Assembly (NCBI GenBank): GCA_029266945.1
Contig: JARIED010000028.1
Span: forward strand, 1-64,000
Direction of reading: 5' to 3'
Length of the DNA stretch: 64,000 nucleotides
Source of the DNA: Slackia sp.
GTDB lineage: Bacteria > Actinomycetota > Coriobacteriia > Coriobacteriales > Eggerthellaceae
Part shown: one piece after another, positions 16,435-25,500 of the stretch
Position numbering within the stretch: the first letter of the stretch is position 1
Layout: every line of letters starts with the position of its first letter
Position numbers and translations under genes: made by a program
Notes under the pieces: model-generated
Told to the model about the DNA's origin: nothing
Seen by the model: only the letters and a program-made list of their open reading frames with translations
Database searches by the model: none

Positions 16435-17955
16435 ATGGTTACACGTCGACCGAGCAGTGCTCAATATAAGAAAACTTCGCGACAGATGCGCCGAGCGACG
16501 TTGGGAACCCATGTCGCGCGTATCCCGAGTCCGCTTGCGTCCCGCAGGGAACAGGCCAACCCGCGTCGCACCCGCAATGTGGAACGCGGTGAAATCCATC
16601 AGGTCCTGCCTAATACGTCTACGCGGGAAAGCAAACGCGATTACACGAACCGCATGAGTCAGCAGGCATTCATCGAGCGTGCGGTGGCGTCGAGCCGGCG
16701 TCGAAAGATCGCGGTGGCCATCGTTCTCGCCGCAGCAGCGCTCGCCGTCGCCTCGGTCGCGGCATGGTTCGTCTTCATCGGCGGCGTCAACGACAGGCTG
16801 CAGATTCAAGACCCCGCGCTCGCGTCGGTTTTGGCGGATGCCCCCGCCGACGGCCCCGCCTACACTGTGCTTGCCGCATCGTATGACGACGGCGACGGCG
16901 GGTCGGGCCCCGATGTGGTGCTGCTGGTGCGCACTGATTCGGCGACCGCGTCCGCTTCGGCGGTCGTGATTCCCGGCAACGCGCGCGTGAAGCTGTCCGA
17001 CGGCAACGCTCATCGCCTGGGCGAAGCGCAGCCGGTCGGCGGCGACGCCGAGGTCGTTTCGGCGATCGAGAACCTTTCGGGCGTCCAGGTTTCCCATTAC
17101 GCGAAAATCGATGCCGAAGGATTCGTCTCGTTGGTCGATTCGGTCGGGGGCGTCGAGGTGAATCTGTCCGAGCCGGTAAGCGACCAGGATGCGGGTTCGA
17201 TGACCCTTCCCGCAGGATTCCAGGTCCTTTCGGGCGAACAGGCCCTGTTCCTGTGCCGCGCCAACGATTTCGCCGCATCGCCCGAGATGCAGCGCGGTTT
17301 GAACGAGTCGCAGGTCGCGCAGGCCCTGTTCAAGAAGTTCGTGGGCATGGACAAGCTCTCGTTCTACACGGGTATGGACGGTTTCTCCGACTGCGTGAAA
17401 ACCGATATGGACGTCAAGTCCGCCTACGCGATGATGTCGTCGTTGCGCGACATCGTGGCCGAATCGGTCATGACGGGCGTCATGCCGACGTATCTTTCCA
17501 AGGCTGGCGACGTGGTGTATCAGGAGCCCATTTCCGACGAATGGAAGGCCATGATGGAGCGTTTCGTGGCAGGCGACGTTCCTCAGCAGGACAAGGAGTC
17601 GATCATCGAATCCGTCGACCCCGCATCGTTCACCATCACAGTGAACAACGGCGGCAGCGTCGAAGGCGCCGCGGCCGATGCGGCTTCGATCCTCGAGGGC
17701 GCGGGCTTCACGGTGGATTCCGTGGGCAACGCGAACCAGGCCGTCTACGAAAGCACGCTCATCGTGTATCAGAAGTCGGAAAACGAGGCCAAGGCCGAAG
17801 CCATCGTGGCGACGCTCGGAACGGGTCGCGCCGTGCTCGATGCCGTCAACTATTCCTTCGAGACCGATATCCTGGTCGTCGTGGGCAAGGACTGGCAGGC
17901 CGTTTTGGATGCGCGCGAGAAAACCGCCGCGCCGACTACAACGAACGCTTCGTAA
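16435..17955 (+). CDS. LytR-CpsA-Psr (LCP) domain protein with LytR_C domain, signature motifs degenerate
   Basis: A 506-residue type II membrane protein: a basic cytoplasmic segment (1-90), one hydrophobic helix (about 91-115), an LCP-like domain (about 140-310) and a C-terminal LytR_C-like domain (about 390-485, beginning F-T-I-T-V-N-N-G). LCP enzymes attach wall polymers to peptidoglycan using conserved Arg/Asp residues around a polyprenyl-phosphate pocket. Here the usual I-P-R-D motif reads I-P-G-N (179-182) and the R-x-x-x-D-F-x-R-x-x-R-Q-Q region is only loosely kept (C-R-A-N-D-F then M-Q-R-G-L-N-E-S-Q). The fold is recognisable but catalytic competence is doubtful. It follows murA after 15 nt. 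Confidence 0.72.
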   Translation: MVTRRPSSAQYKKTSRQMRRATLGTHVARIPSPLASRREQANPRRTRNVERGEIHQVLPNTSTRESKRDYTNRMSQQAFIERAVASSRRRKIAVAIVLAAAALAVASVAAWFVFIGGVNDRLQIQDPALASVLADAPADGPAYTVLAASYDDGDGGSGPDVVLLVRTDSATASASAVVIPGNARVKLSDGNAHRLGEAQPVGGDAEVVSAIENLSGVQVSHYAKIDAEGFVSLVDSVGGVEVNLSEPVSDQDAGSMTLPAGFQVLSGEQALFLCRANDFAASPEMQRGLNESQVAQALFKKFVGMDKLSFYTGMDGFSDCVKTDMDVKSAYAMMSSLRDIVAESVMTGVMPTYLSKAGDVVYQEPISDEWKAMMERFVAGDVPQQDKESIIESVDPASFTITVNNGGSVEGAAADAASILEGAGFTVDSVGNANQAVYESTLIVYQKSENEAKAEAIVATLGTGRAVLDAVNYSFETDILVVVGKDWQAVLDAREKTAAPTTTNAS

Positions 17956-17970
17956 CGAAGGCGACAGCAG

Positions 17971-17998
17971 CGCCGGGTCGCGTTTATGCGGCCCGGCG
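17971..17998 (+). terminator. Stem-loop between the LCP gene and lgt
   Basis: CGCCGGG at 17971-17977 pairs with CCCGGCG at 17992-17998, with further CGC/GCG pairing inside. Only TTT follows, so it is likely a weak terminator or an intercistronic stabiliser. Confidence 0.5.
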
Positions 17999-18021
17999 TT
18001 TTCATGGAAGAAAGGACGCCG

Positions 18022-18855
18022 ATGCTTAACGATATTTATCAGATGCTCGACCCGGTGGCGCTGGCGATCGGGCCGTTCCAGGTGCGCTGGTATGGGCTTG
18101 CTTACGTGGCGGGCTTCATCTGCGCGGCCGTCGTGCTGCTCGACCTTTCGCGCCGCTGGCGCGTAAGGGTGGGGGACGATGCGTTCTTCACGATCGTCAT
18201 CTGCGTCGTGCTCGGCGTCATTCTGGGCGGAAGGCTCGGTTACGTGCTTTTCTACGGCGACGGCTATTACCTGCAGCATCCCGATCAGATCCTCGCCTTC
18301 AACAAGGGAGGCATGAGCTTCCACGGCGGCTTGATCGGTGTTCTTCTGGGCGGCTTCGTCGCATCGAAGATCACCCACATTCCCTTTCTCACGCTAGCCG
18401 ACATGGGCGCGGTCGGCGGTGCAATCGGCTTGTTCTTCGGCCGCTGCGCGAATTTCGTCAACGGCGAACTGTGGGGAGCGCCGACCGACCTGCCGTGGGG
18501 CGTGGTGTTCGGCGGGGCCGCCGGATCCATGCCGCGCCATCCGTCACAGCTTTACGAAGCGGTCCTCGAAGGCATCGTGATTTTCTGCGTGCTCTTCGCG
18601 CTGTCCCGCAAGACGCCGCCGCGTCCGCGCGGCACGTTCATCGGGCTGTTCCTCATCATGTATGGAACGTTTCGCTTCCTGGTCGAGTTCATCCGCGAAC
18701 CCGATGCCCAGCTGGGATATCTCTGGGGCGATTGGCTGACCATGGGGCAGCTTCTTTCGGTTCCTTTGATAATCGCGGGTGTGGCTTTGTTGATTTATGC
18801 GGTTACAATGAAGCTGCCTCAAGAGGGGCTTCCTGATATGTCACAAAAGAAGTAA
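18022..18855 (+). CDS. lgt: Phosphatidylglycerol--prolipoprotein diacylglyceryl transferase
   Basis: A 277-residue, seven-helix membrane enzyme that adds diacylglycerol to the lipobox cysteine of prolipoproteins. Family motifs are R-W-Y-G-L-A-Y, G-G-R-L-G-Y-V-L-F-Y, the S-F-H-G-G-L-I-G loop (catalytic His), the signature G-R-C-A-N-F-V-N-G-E-L-W-G and R-H-P-S-Q-L-Y-E. The ATG at 18022 is chosen because GAAAGGA lies 5 nt upstream; in-frame ATGs at 17986 and 18004 would encode an unneeded extension over the preceding hairpin. The next gene, superoxide reductase, starts 44 nt after the stop. Confidence 0.94.
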   Translation: MLNDIYQMLDPVALAIGPFQVRWYGLAYVAGFICAAVVLLDLSRRWRVRVGDDAFFTIVICVVLGVILGGRLGYVLFYGDGYYLQHPDQILAFNKGGMSFHGGLIGVLLGGFVASKITHIPFLTLADMGAVGGAIGLFFGRCANFVNGELWGAPTDLPWGVVFGGAAGSMPRHPSQLYEAVLEGIVIFCVLFALSRKTPPRPRGTFIGLFLIMYGTFRFLVEFIREPDAQLGYLWGDWLTMGQLLSVPLIIAGVALLIYAVTMKLPQEGLPDMSQKK

Positions 18856-18899
18856 CATATCGGGTGTAAACAAGATTGCTTTATTAAGGGGGCAACAAC

Positions 18900-19280
18900 A
18901 TGGATATCAAGTTCTTCAAGTGCGAGCACTGCGGCAACATCGTCATCAAGGTCGTCGACGCCGGCGTTCCCGTGATGTGCTGCGGCGAGAAGATGGTCGA
19001 GCTTGTCGCCGGTTCTGTCGACGCCGCCGTCGAGAAGCACGTTCCCGTCGTCGAGGTAGAGGGCGCCAACGTCCGCGTCAAGGTCGGCGAGGTCGAGCAT
19101 CCCATGACCGAGGAGCACCTCATTCAGTTCGTCGTCCTGGTCACCGAGAAGGGCTACCAGGTCGCTCAGCTCACCGCCGAGAACGAGCCGAAGGCCGAGT
19201 TCGTTCTTGCCGAGGGCGACGCCGTCGTCAAGGTTTACGGGTACTGCAACCTGCACGGCTTGTGGGTCAACGAGCTCTAA
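18900..19280 (+). CDS. Desulfoferrodoxin (two-iron superoxide reductase)
   Basis: A 126-residue two-domain superoxide reductase, which reduces superoxide to peroxide without making oxygen, a hallmark of anaerobes. The N-terminal desulforedoxin-like Fe(Cys)4 site is K-C-E-H-C-G (Cys 8 and 11) plus M-C-C-G (Cys 27 and 28). The C-terminal catalytic centre has the histidines in E-K-H-V-P-V, V-E-H-P-M and E-E-H-L, and the Y-C-N-L-H-G-L-W motif that gives the Cys and last His ligands. All ligands are present. It has an AAGGGGG ribosome binding site and its own terminator; TACAAT at 18804-18809 within the end of lgt may be part of its promoter. Confidence 0.93.
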   Translation: MDIKFFKCEHCGNIVIKVVDAGVPVMCCGEKMVELVAGSVDAAVEKHVPVVEVEGANVRVKVGEVEHPMTEEHLIQFVVLVTEKGYQVAQLTAENEPKAEFVLAEGDAVVKVYGYCNLHGLWVNEL

Positions 19281-19292
19281 GCCGCACGATTT

Positions 19293-19321
19293 CGCGCCGC
19301 TCGCAAGGGCGGCGCGTTTTG
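19293..19321 (+). terminator. Intrinsic terminator after the superoxide reductase gene
   Basis: CGCGCCGC (19293-19300) pairs with 19309-19316, followed by TTTTG. Confidence 0.75.
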
Positions 19322-19374
19322 TATCATCTCCCGAATGTGTCGAGCCTGTTATCACGCGTCGCGCTGAGTAGGGA

Positions 19375-19380
19375 TATAAT
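19375..19380 (+). promoter_or_regulatory. Candidate -10 element for the NifU-like gene
   Basis: Consensus TATAAT, 41 nt before the start codon. The best -35 candidate (TTATCA at 19349-19354) is at 20-nt spacing, so only the -10 is supported. Confidence 0.4.
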
Positions 19381-19420
19381 TCCAACGATTCGTATTTTTT
19401 GATCGAAAAGGAGTATCGAT

Positions 19421-19651
19421 ATGGCTATCGATAAAGCACAAGTCAGCCGCGTCCTCGATCTGATCCGTCCCAGCCTCCAGGCTGACGGCGGCGACGTCGC
19501 TCTGGTCGACGTGCAGGAAGACGGCGTCGTGGTTGTCGAGCTTCAGGGCGCCTGCAAGGGCTGCCCCATGAGCCAGATGACCCTCGCTAACGGCGTTGAG
19601 CGCATCCTCAAGGAGCATGTCCCGGGCGTCACCAAGGTCGTCCCCGCGTAA
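19421..19651 (+). CDS. NifU C-terminal-domain iron-sulfur scaffold protein
   Basis: A 76-residue protein consisting only of the NifU-like C-terminal (Nfu) domain: V-L-D-L-I-R-P-S-L-Q-A-D-G-G-D-V then L-Q-G-A-C-K-G-C-P-M-S. The C-x-x-C pair binds a bridging [4Fe-4S] cluster for transfer to apo-proteins. It stands alone between terminators. Plausible clients in this window are pyruvate:ferredoxin oxidoreductase and the AddB cluster, but no direct link is visible. AAAAGGAG precedes the start. Confidence 0.9.
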   Translation: MAIDKAQVSRVLDLIRPSLQADGGDVALVDVQEDGVVVVELQGACKGCPMSQMTLANGVERILKEHVPGVTKVVPA

Positions 19652-19705
19652 GCGAAAACAGCTTGAATGAATATTGCGTCCCATCGGCTTGCCGACGGGA
19701 CGTCG

Positions 19706-19756
19706 AACCCCTCCGCCTTACGGTTTCGTATGTCCGCGCGGAGGGGTTTCTTTTTT
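19706..19756 (+). terminator. Terminator after the NifU-like gene
   Basis: AACCCCTCCGC (19706-19716) pairs with 19738-19748 across a 21-nt loop, then C and six T. A smaller hairpin lies just upstream (19679-19699). Confidence 0.8.
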
Positions 19757-19864
19757 CTAACCTCAATGTGCGGTTATTTCAATTACGAACAAATGTTTGA
19801 AAATAGCATTATTGAAGCCGCTTGTGCGCTATAATGGACCTCCGATATGAAGGAGGCCGTTCAA

Positions 19865-22531
19865 GTGTTGACCGTTTTGTTTCCCAATAGCGCGCAAGCG
19901 CTTGCTTTCAGGCGTCGTCATGCGGCGTCGGGCGACCCGTACTCGTTCGCCACGGCCGTTTCGTCCGTGAGCGCGTGGGTGGCAGACGTTTGGTCGCTCG
20001 AAGGAGACGGCAGAAGAATCGCGTCGAGCGCGCAGCGAATCATGGCGCTGTACGTCGCGCTCGAGTCGTGCGCGTGCCCCGATCTCCCGCGCTCGCTCGG
20101 CATGGCGCGTCTTTTGGCCCGCCTTGCCGATGAAGCGCTCGGCTCCGATGAATTCGAAGAAGCCCTGAACGGGAGCCGAAAGGTCGCCGAGCGTTTCGAG
20201 CCGCTCGTGGAGGCGTTGCGCCGATACGAAGAGGTGCTTGCCGGTGCATCGCTTGTCGACGGTGGTCGCGCATGCCGTCTCATGGCCGGTCGCGTTGTGG
20301 GAACGAAGGGCGCCGACGAGGCGATTGTCTACGATGCCGTTCTGACGGCGGCGCAGCGCAAGCTCGCCGATGCGCGTTTTGCCCGCGTCGAGTCGCGCTC
20401 GTCGTTCGGGGGGCGCATCGTCAAGCCGAAAGAGGGCGTCGAGCTTCGATTCGCGTTTCCTTCGGGAAGGTATGCCGAACCGTTCCTCCTCGTCGATGCT
20501 ATCGTTCGCTACGCAGATAAAGGCAGCGTTCTTCTGACGGCGCGCGATCCGTTCGCGCTGTACGAATCGCTGGCAAGCGCGCTCGAGCGCGAGGGAATGG
20601 AATGCGCCGTCAGCGCGCGTCGCCCTTTCCGCGACACCCATTTCGGTCGCGCGTATTTCGCGGCGCATGCCATCGTGCACGGCTCAGAGGCCGACAAAGA
20701 ATCCTGCGCTGACTTCCTGCTCAATCCGTTCTCGGGTCTGAGCAGCGCCGATGCTTATGATTTCGACGCGTGGCTTCGTTCCGACAGGCTTATGACCCGC
20801 GAGGCGTGCCTTGAGAAAATGCGCAGCAGGTCTCGCGCGTTCGAATATTTCGAAGAACTGGTCGACTCGGTCGACGCTGACGCTCTGCTCGGATATTTCG
20901 AGGACAGGGCGCGTTCGTTCGGCGGCGACGAATCGGTCGTTTCCGAGCAGCTTGCCGCCATTGGCGCCCTGCGCGACGTCATGGCGTCGGCTCGATGCGT
21001 GGGAACCGACGCCCGTGCGGTCGTCGAGGCGGTCGACGCCCAGCGCGTCGACGCATCGCGCGCTACTTCGTCTGCCGTGCCACAGGTCTTGATCGTGGAT
21101 GCCCGCAGCATCGAGGCGGCGGGGAATCGCGTATGGAACACCGTGATCATGTGCGATATGGACAACGCTTCCTTCCCAGTCAAAAACGCCGACGACGCCG
21201 CAACCGCGTTTGCGGCCGACCTCGGAGTCGCACGCCCTCGCTATGCGCTTGACGACCTGCGCCGAGCCTTTGCCTCCGCGGTCGAAAAAGCGCAGGATGC
21301 CTTGGTGATCGAGCGCTGCCTGAACGATGATTCCGCAGGCCCTACGTATCCTGCGGCCACGGTGGAAGAGTTCGTCGACTGCTTCCGCGCCGACCCCACC
21401 GATGCCGACGAGGTCGACAATCGCTATACGCTGCCTCCGTGCCTGTTGGAGGGGATTTTGGAGCGCGGTGAAGAGCAGCTGCAGGCGAATGCGTCGTTGC
21501 GCGCCAAGGGGCCCGAATGCGCTGCATGCGTCGATGCGCCCACTATCGCGCGCATCGCATCCGACGACGCGAAGAAGGCGATCATGCTGCCGCGCGTCGG
21601 CAAGGGCGGAATAGTCGTGGACGAGCCCTGCTTTTCGGCATCGCAGATTGAAAGCTATCTCGAATGCCCCCAGAAGTGGTTCGCCCTGCGCCGCCTTCGC
21701 CTCGACGATATCGAAGAGGGCTTCGGCGCCGTCGAGATGGGTGATTTTTCCCACGGCGTGCTCGAGGAGTTCTATCGCCGCTTTCAAGAAAACGTGGCGC
21801 CGAAAGTCGACGAATCGACGCTTGGTCGAGCGCAGACGGTTATGGACGACGTCATTCGAGAACAACGCGCATCGCAGTTCGAAAGAAAGCCGTCGAGCAA
21901 CAGGCTCGTACCCGTTTCCGCGTATGAAGAGCGCGAGGTCGACGACTTGTGCGACAGGCTCAGGCGCTTCCTCGACCGAGAGGCGTGTTTGTTGCCCGAT
22001 TTCAAGCCGTATGCGTTCGAGTACGAAATTCCCGTGCACGAGGCATTCGATTACGCGGGCTGCAAGCTCGTGGGCAAAATCGACCGCATCGACATCGACG
22101 CGCGCGGCCGTGCTGTGATCATCGACTACAAAAGCTCGCTTTCGGCCGATTACGACCTCTACGAGCCCGAGAGCAAGGGTTCGGCCATGAAGCAGGGAAA
22201 GGTGCAGACCCTCATATATGCGCAGGCGGTGCGCCGCCTTTTGGGATTCGAAGTGGTCGGCGCGTTGTATGTCGGCTATGGCAGGGCCCCGAAGATATCG
22301 GGCGCGTTGAGCTGCGATATCGAACCCGCGCATGTCCCGGGGCTTCGCGCCGAAACATGCGTGTACCGCGGCGATTTCGGCCCGTATTTCCACGACCTGC
22401 TCGATGCCACCGAATCGCGTATCGCCGAGGCGTTGCAGCGTCTTATGGCGGGCATGATCGCTCCGCTTCCGCTCGCCTCCGCGGCGTGCTCGTATTGTCC
22501 TGAGATTTCTTGTCCGCAAAGAAGGGGATAG
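19865..22531 (+). CDS. addB: AddB-like subunit of the AddAB helicase-nuclease (PD-(D/E)XK)
   Basis: An 888-residue protein encoded just ahead of addA. The C-terminal third is a RecB-type nuclease: S-A-S-Q-I-E-S-Y-L-E-C-P (first cluster cysteine), G-K-I-D-R-I-D then V-I-I-D-Y-K-S-S (catalytic D and D-x-K near residue 753), and C-S-Y-C-P-E-I-S-C close to the end, giving the four cysteines of the AddB iron-sulfur staple. The N-terminal two thirds look like an inactivated helicase: no Walker A is present, unlike Bacillus AddB, more like RexB. The start is placed at GTG 19865 because the earlier ATG at 19847 contains the AAGGAGG ribosome binding site in its own codons. Confidence 0.85.
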   Translation: MLTVLFPNSAQALAFRRRHAASGDPYSFATAVSSVSAWVADVWSLEGDGRRIASSAQRIMALYVALESCACPDLPRSLGMARLLARLADEALGSDEFEEALNGSRKVAERFEPLVEALRRYEEVLAGASLVDGGRACRLMAGRVVGTKGADEAIVYDAVLTAAQRKLADARFARVESRSSFGGRIVKPKEGVELRFAFPSGRYAEPFLLVDAIVRYADKGSVLLTARDPFALYESLASALEREGMECAVSARRPFRDTHFGRAYFAAHAIVHGSEADKESCADFLLNPFSGLSSADAYDFDAWLRSDRLMTREACLEKMRSRSRAFEYFEELVDSVDADALLGYFEDRARSFGGDESVVSEQLAAIGALRDVMASARCVGTDARAVVEAVDAQRVDASRATSSAVPQVLIVDARSIEAAGNRVWNTVIMCDMDNASFPVKNADDAATAFAADLGVARPRYALDDLRRAFASAVEKAQDALVIERCLNDDSAGPTYPAATVEEFVDCFRADPTDADEVDNRYTLPPCLLEGILERGEEQLQANASLRAKGPECAACVDAPTIARIASDDAKKAIMLPRVGKGGIVVDEPCFSASQIESYLECPQKWFALRRLRLDDIEEGFGAVEMGDFSHGVLEEFYRRFQENVAPKVDESTLGRAQTVMDDVIREQRASQFERKPSSNRLVPVSAYEEREVDDLCDRLRRFLDREACLLPDFKPYAFEYEIPVHEAFDYAGCKLVGKIDRIDIDARGRAVIIDYKSSLSADYDLYEPESKGSAMKQGKVQTLIYAQAVRRLLGFEVVGALYVGYGRAPKISGALSCDIEPAHVPGLRAETCVYRGDFGPYFHDLLDATESRIAEALQRLMAGMIAPLPLASAACSYCPEISCPQRRG

Positions 22532-22535
22532 CTCG

Positions 22536-25500
22536 ATGAATTTGAATCGTTTCAAGCCGGGTCAGCTGAAGTGCGTCACGACGCTTGATGCGCCCCTGGT
22601 CGTGTCGGCCGGCGCCGGCAGCGGCAAGACCTTCACGCTTACCCAGCGTATCGCCTGGGCGCTTCTGCCCGGTTCGGCGCCTGACGGCGGTGCGTTTCTC
22701 GACGGCATCGAACAGGTGATGGCTATCACGTTCACCGAAAAGGCTGCGGGCGAAATCAAATCGCGCGTGAAGGCGACCTTGCGTGCGGAGGGCATGGCGG
22801 ACGAGGCGCTGAAGGTCGATGACGCGTGGATTTCCACGATTCACGGCATGTGTTCGCGCATCCTTCGCACGCATGCGGTGGAGCTCGGGATCGACCCTGC
22901 GTTTTCGGTGCTCGATCCCGCCCATGCCGACGATATGTTGCGCATGTCGGTGCAGAAGGCGCTTTCGAGCGAAAACGAGTTCGTTTCTCCGCGCGGCTTC
23001 AATGCGCTGTTCTCCGAATATGCCGCCCGGAGCACGGGACCGCGTTCGTCCGATTCCGTCGAGGACATGGTGCTTTCGCTGGTGCGCGTCGCGTCGGCGA
23101 ATCCTGAAGGCTGCGGATGTTTCCGTAAACCGCCGTCGTGCCGCAGCGTCTTGCAGCTTCTGTGCGCCATGGTCGAACTTATCGAAGAGGCGCGCGACGT
23201 GGCGCTTTCCCAGAAGGCGAGCGCTTCGCGCGATGCATGGCTGCAGAGTGCCGACGAATTCCTCGAGAAAGCATCCGGCTCCGCGCCCGGAGACGCCGCA
23301 CGCCTGTTGTCCTTTTTCAACACGTGCCCGTGGCCGTCGGGCCGTTTCGGCTCGCCGGAGTACAAGGCGCTCGCCAAAGACCTGCAGGCGTCGTGCGCGC
23401 TTATTATTCAGGAGGCTCGATGCCTGATAGCCGAACCTCTTCTCGACGAGCTGATCGAGCTTGCTTCGACGGTGTATGAGTCGTATGCGCGCAAAAAGCA
23501 CGACCTCGGCCTGCTCGATAACGACGATTTGCTGATCAAGGCGTCTCAGGCGCTTGCCTGCCATCCTGATATCGCGGCCGAGTACGAGAATAAGTTCCGC
23601 ATCATCATGGTGGATGAATTCCAGGACACCGACCAGCTTCAGGTCGATATGATCAAACGCATGGCGGGTTCTGGCGCATGCAGGCTGTGCACCGTCGGCG
23701 ACGCCCAGCAGAGCATCTATCGTTTCCGCGGCGCTGACGTGCAGGTATATAAGAATCATTTGGCAAGTGTGGCCGAGTCCAATTCCGACGGCCTTATCGA
23801 GCTGCCCGATAACTTCCGCAGCCATGGGGACGTGCTGAAGTTTGTCGATTGCGTTTTCGAGCAGCCGAACGTCTTCGGCAAGGAGTTCATGTCGCTGCGC
23901 CCGTCGCGCGATGAGAAGTCGGTAAAGCGTCCGTTTTTGGGAGGCCCTGGCCGTGTCGACGTGTTGTTGAGCACCTATCCCGCGCGCAAAGGAATCAGCC
24001 GTTCCGGTATGGCGCTTTTCGAAGCGCGGCGTATCGCCCGTCGCTTCGCCGAGCTGCGTGAAGCGGGGCATGAGGCGGGCGATATGGTGGTCCTGCTCGG
24101 TCGCATGACCAATGCGGGAGTCTATGCGAGGGCTTTGCGCGAAGAAGGGTTCGCGTGCGTCATCGCGGGCGGCTCGATCTTCTCGTCGGCTCCCGAGGTG
24201 CGCATCATGCAGCGTTTGGCCGAAGTCATCGCCAATCCCCACGCCACGTCGGCGTTGTTCGAGGTGCTTTCGAGCGAGATGTTCGCTCTTTCCGCGGATG
24301 ATTTCGTGGCCCTGTCCACCTATTGTGATGAAACGACGGGGGTTTTGCGCAGGCGCGGCCTCGATAAAGGTTTCGAGGCGATGGCTGAGTCGGCGCGTGA
24401 ACAGGACGGTGCCGTGTCGCCTCAGCTCGCTCATGCTGCAGGCATCGTCGATCGCAACGCGTGCGATGCGGGAGTGAAGCGTGTCTCGTCGATCATGGAA
24501 GATGTGGTCGTGGATTCGGGCTGGATATCCCGCCTGGAAAAGCGCGGCGCCGAGGGGCAATCCGTGGCCGCAAACGTCTTGAAGGCCATCCGTATCGTCG
24601 AGGGAATCGAGGCCTCGGGCGTGACAGGTCCGTCGTCGGTGGCGAAAGAGATGGCGTCGCATATCGCGATCGCGAAGGAGCCCCCGGGCGCGCTGTCGGC
24701 CAAAGGCGGCGATTTCGTGCGCATCATGACCGTCCATGCCAGCAAGGGCCTCGAGTTTCCTATCGTCGGCCTGGCCGAGATGGGCGCCGGCAAGCCGCGT
24801 CCGTCGGCGTTTTCCTGCACGTCGCTCGATGGCAAGGCCTATATCAGCCTGCTTCCGAGCCGGTCTGTGTCGGGGCTTGCGTCCTCGTCCCCTGCCGTCA
24901 AGGCGATGAAAGCGGAATACATGCCGTGCAACGACGGCCGCTTCGACGACGTCGTCGAAGCCGTCGACCGTGCGGAAACGCCGCTTGCTCAGCGTGAAAT
25001 CCTGCGCGAACATGAAGCCGAGCAGGAGCTGCAGGAGCGACGCCGCCTTTTGTACGTGGCTTTGACGCGTGCGAAAGAGGCGCTCGTCGTCGCCATGACA
25101 AGCGTTCGTTCCGGCAAAAGCGACGATGGCTCTTCGGGAATCAATGCCGATACGGGTATTTACGACGACATTCGCAGCGCGCTGTTCGGGCTCGACGATT
25201 TCGAGAAAGGGAAGACGTTCGTCGACTTCGGCGGAAGCGCTCCCGCGCGCGTCGAGCGCATCGATGTCGATGAATCCGACTTCCAGGAGACGGAGCAAGA
25301 CGAGCGACCCGCCGTCGATGATCGCGCCGCCTGCGAATCGGTCGAGATACCTTGTCTTTTCGAGCGAACGAAGGCCTCGCATGTCCGACCGGCCGGCCTG
25401 CGCAAGGACGTGGCCAGCTATTCGTCGTTGGCGCAGGCGGGCGGGGGCGATGCGCCTGCGATTTCCGAGCCGTTCTACGCGTCGCCCGACGAGGAGTTCT

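Noticed and set aside
15085-18378. Minus-strand open frame of about 1100 codons antisense to murA, the LCP gene and lgt
   Set aside because: Same codon-bias shadow; it spans three well-supported genes and several hairpins.
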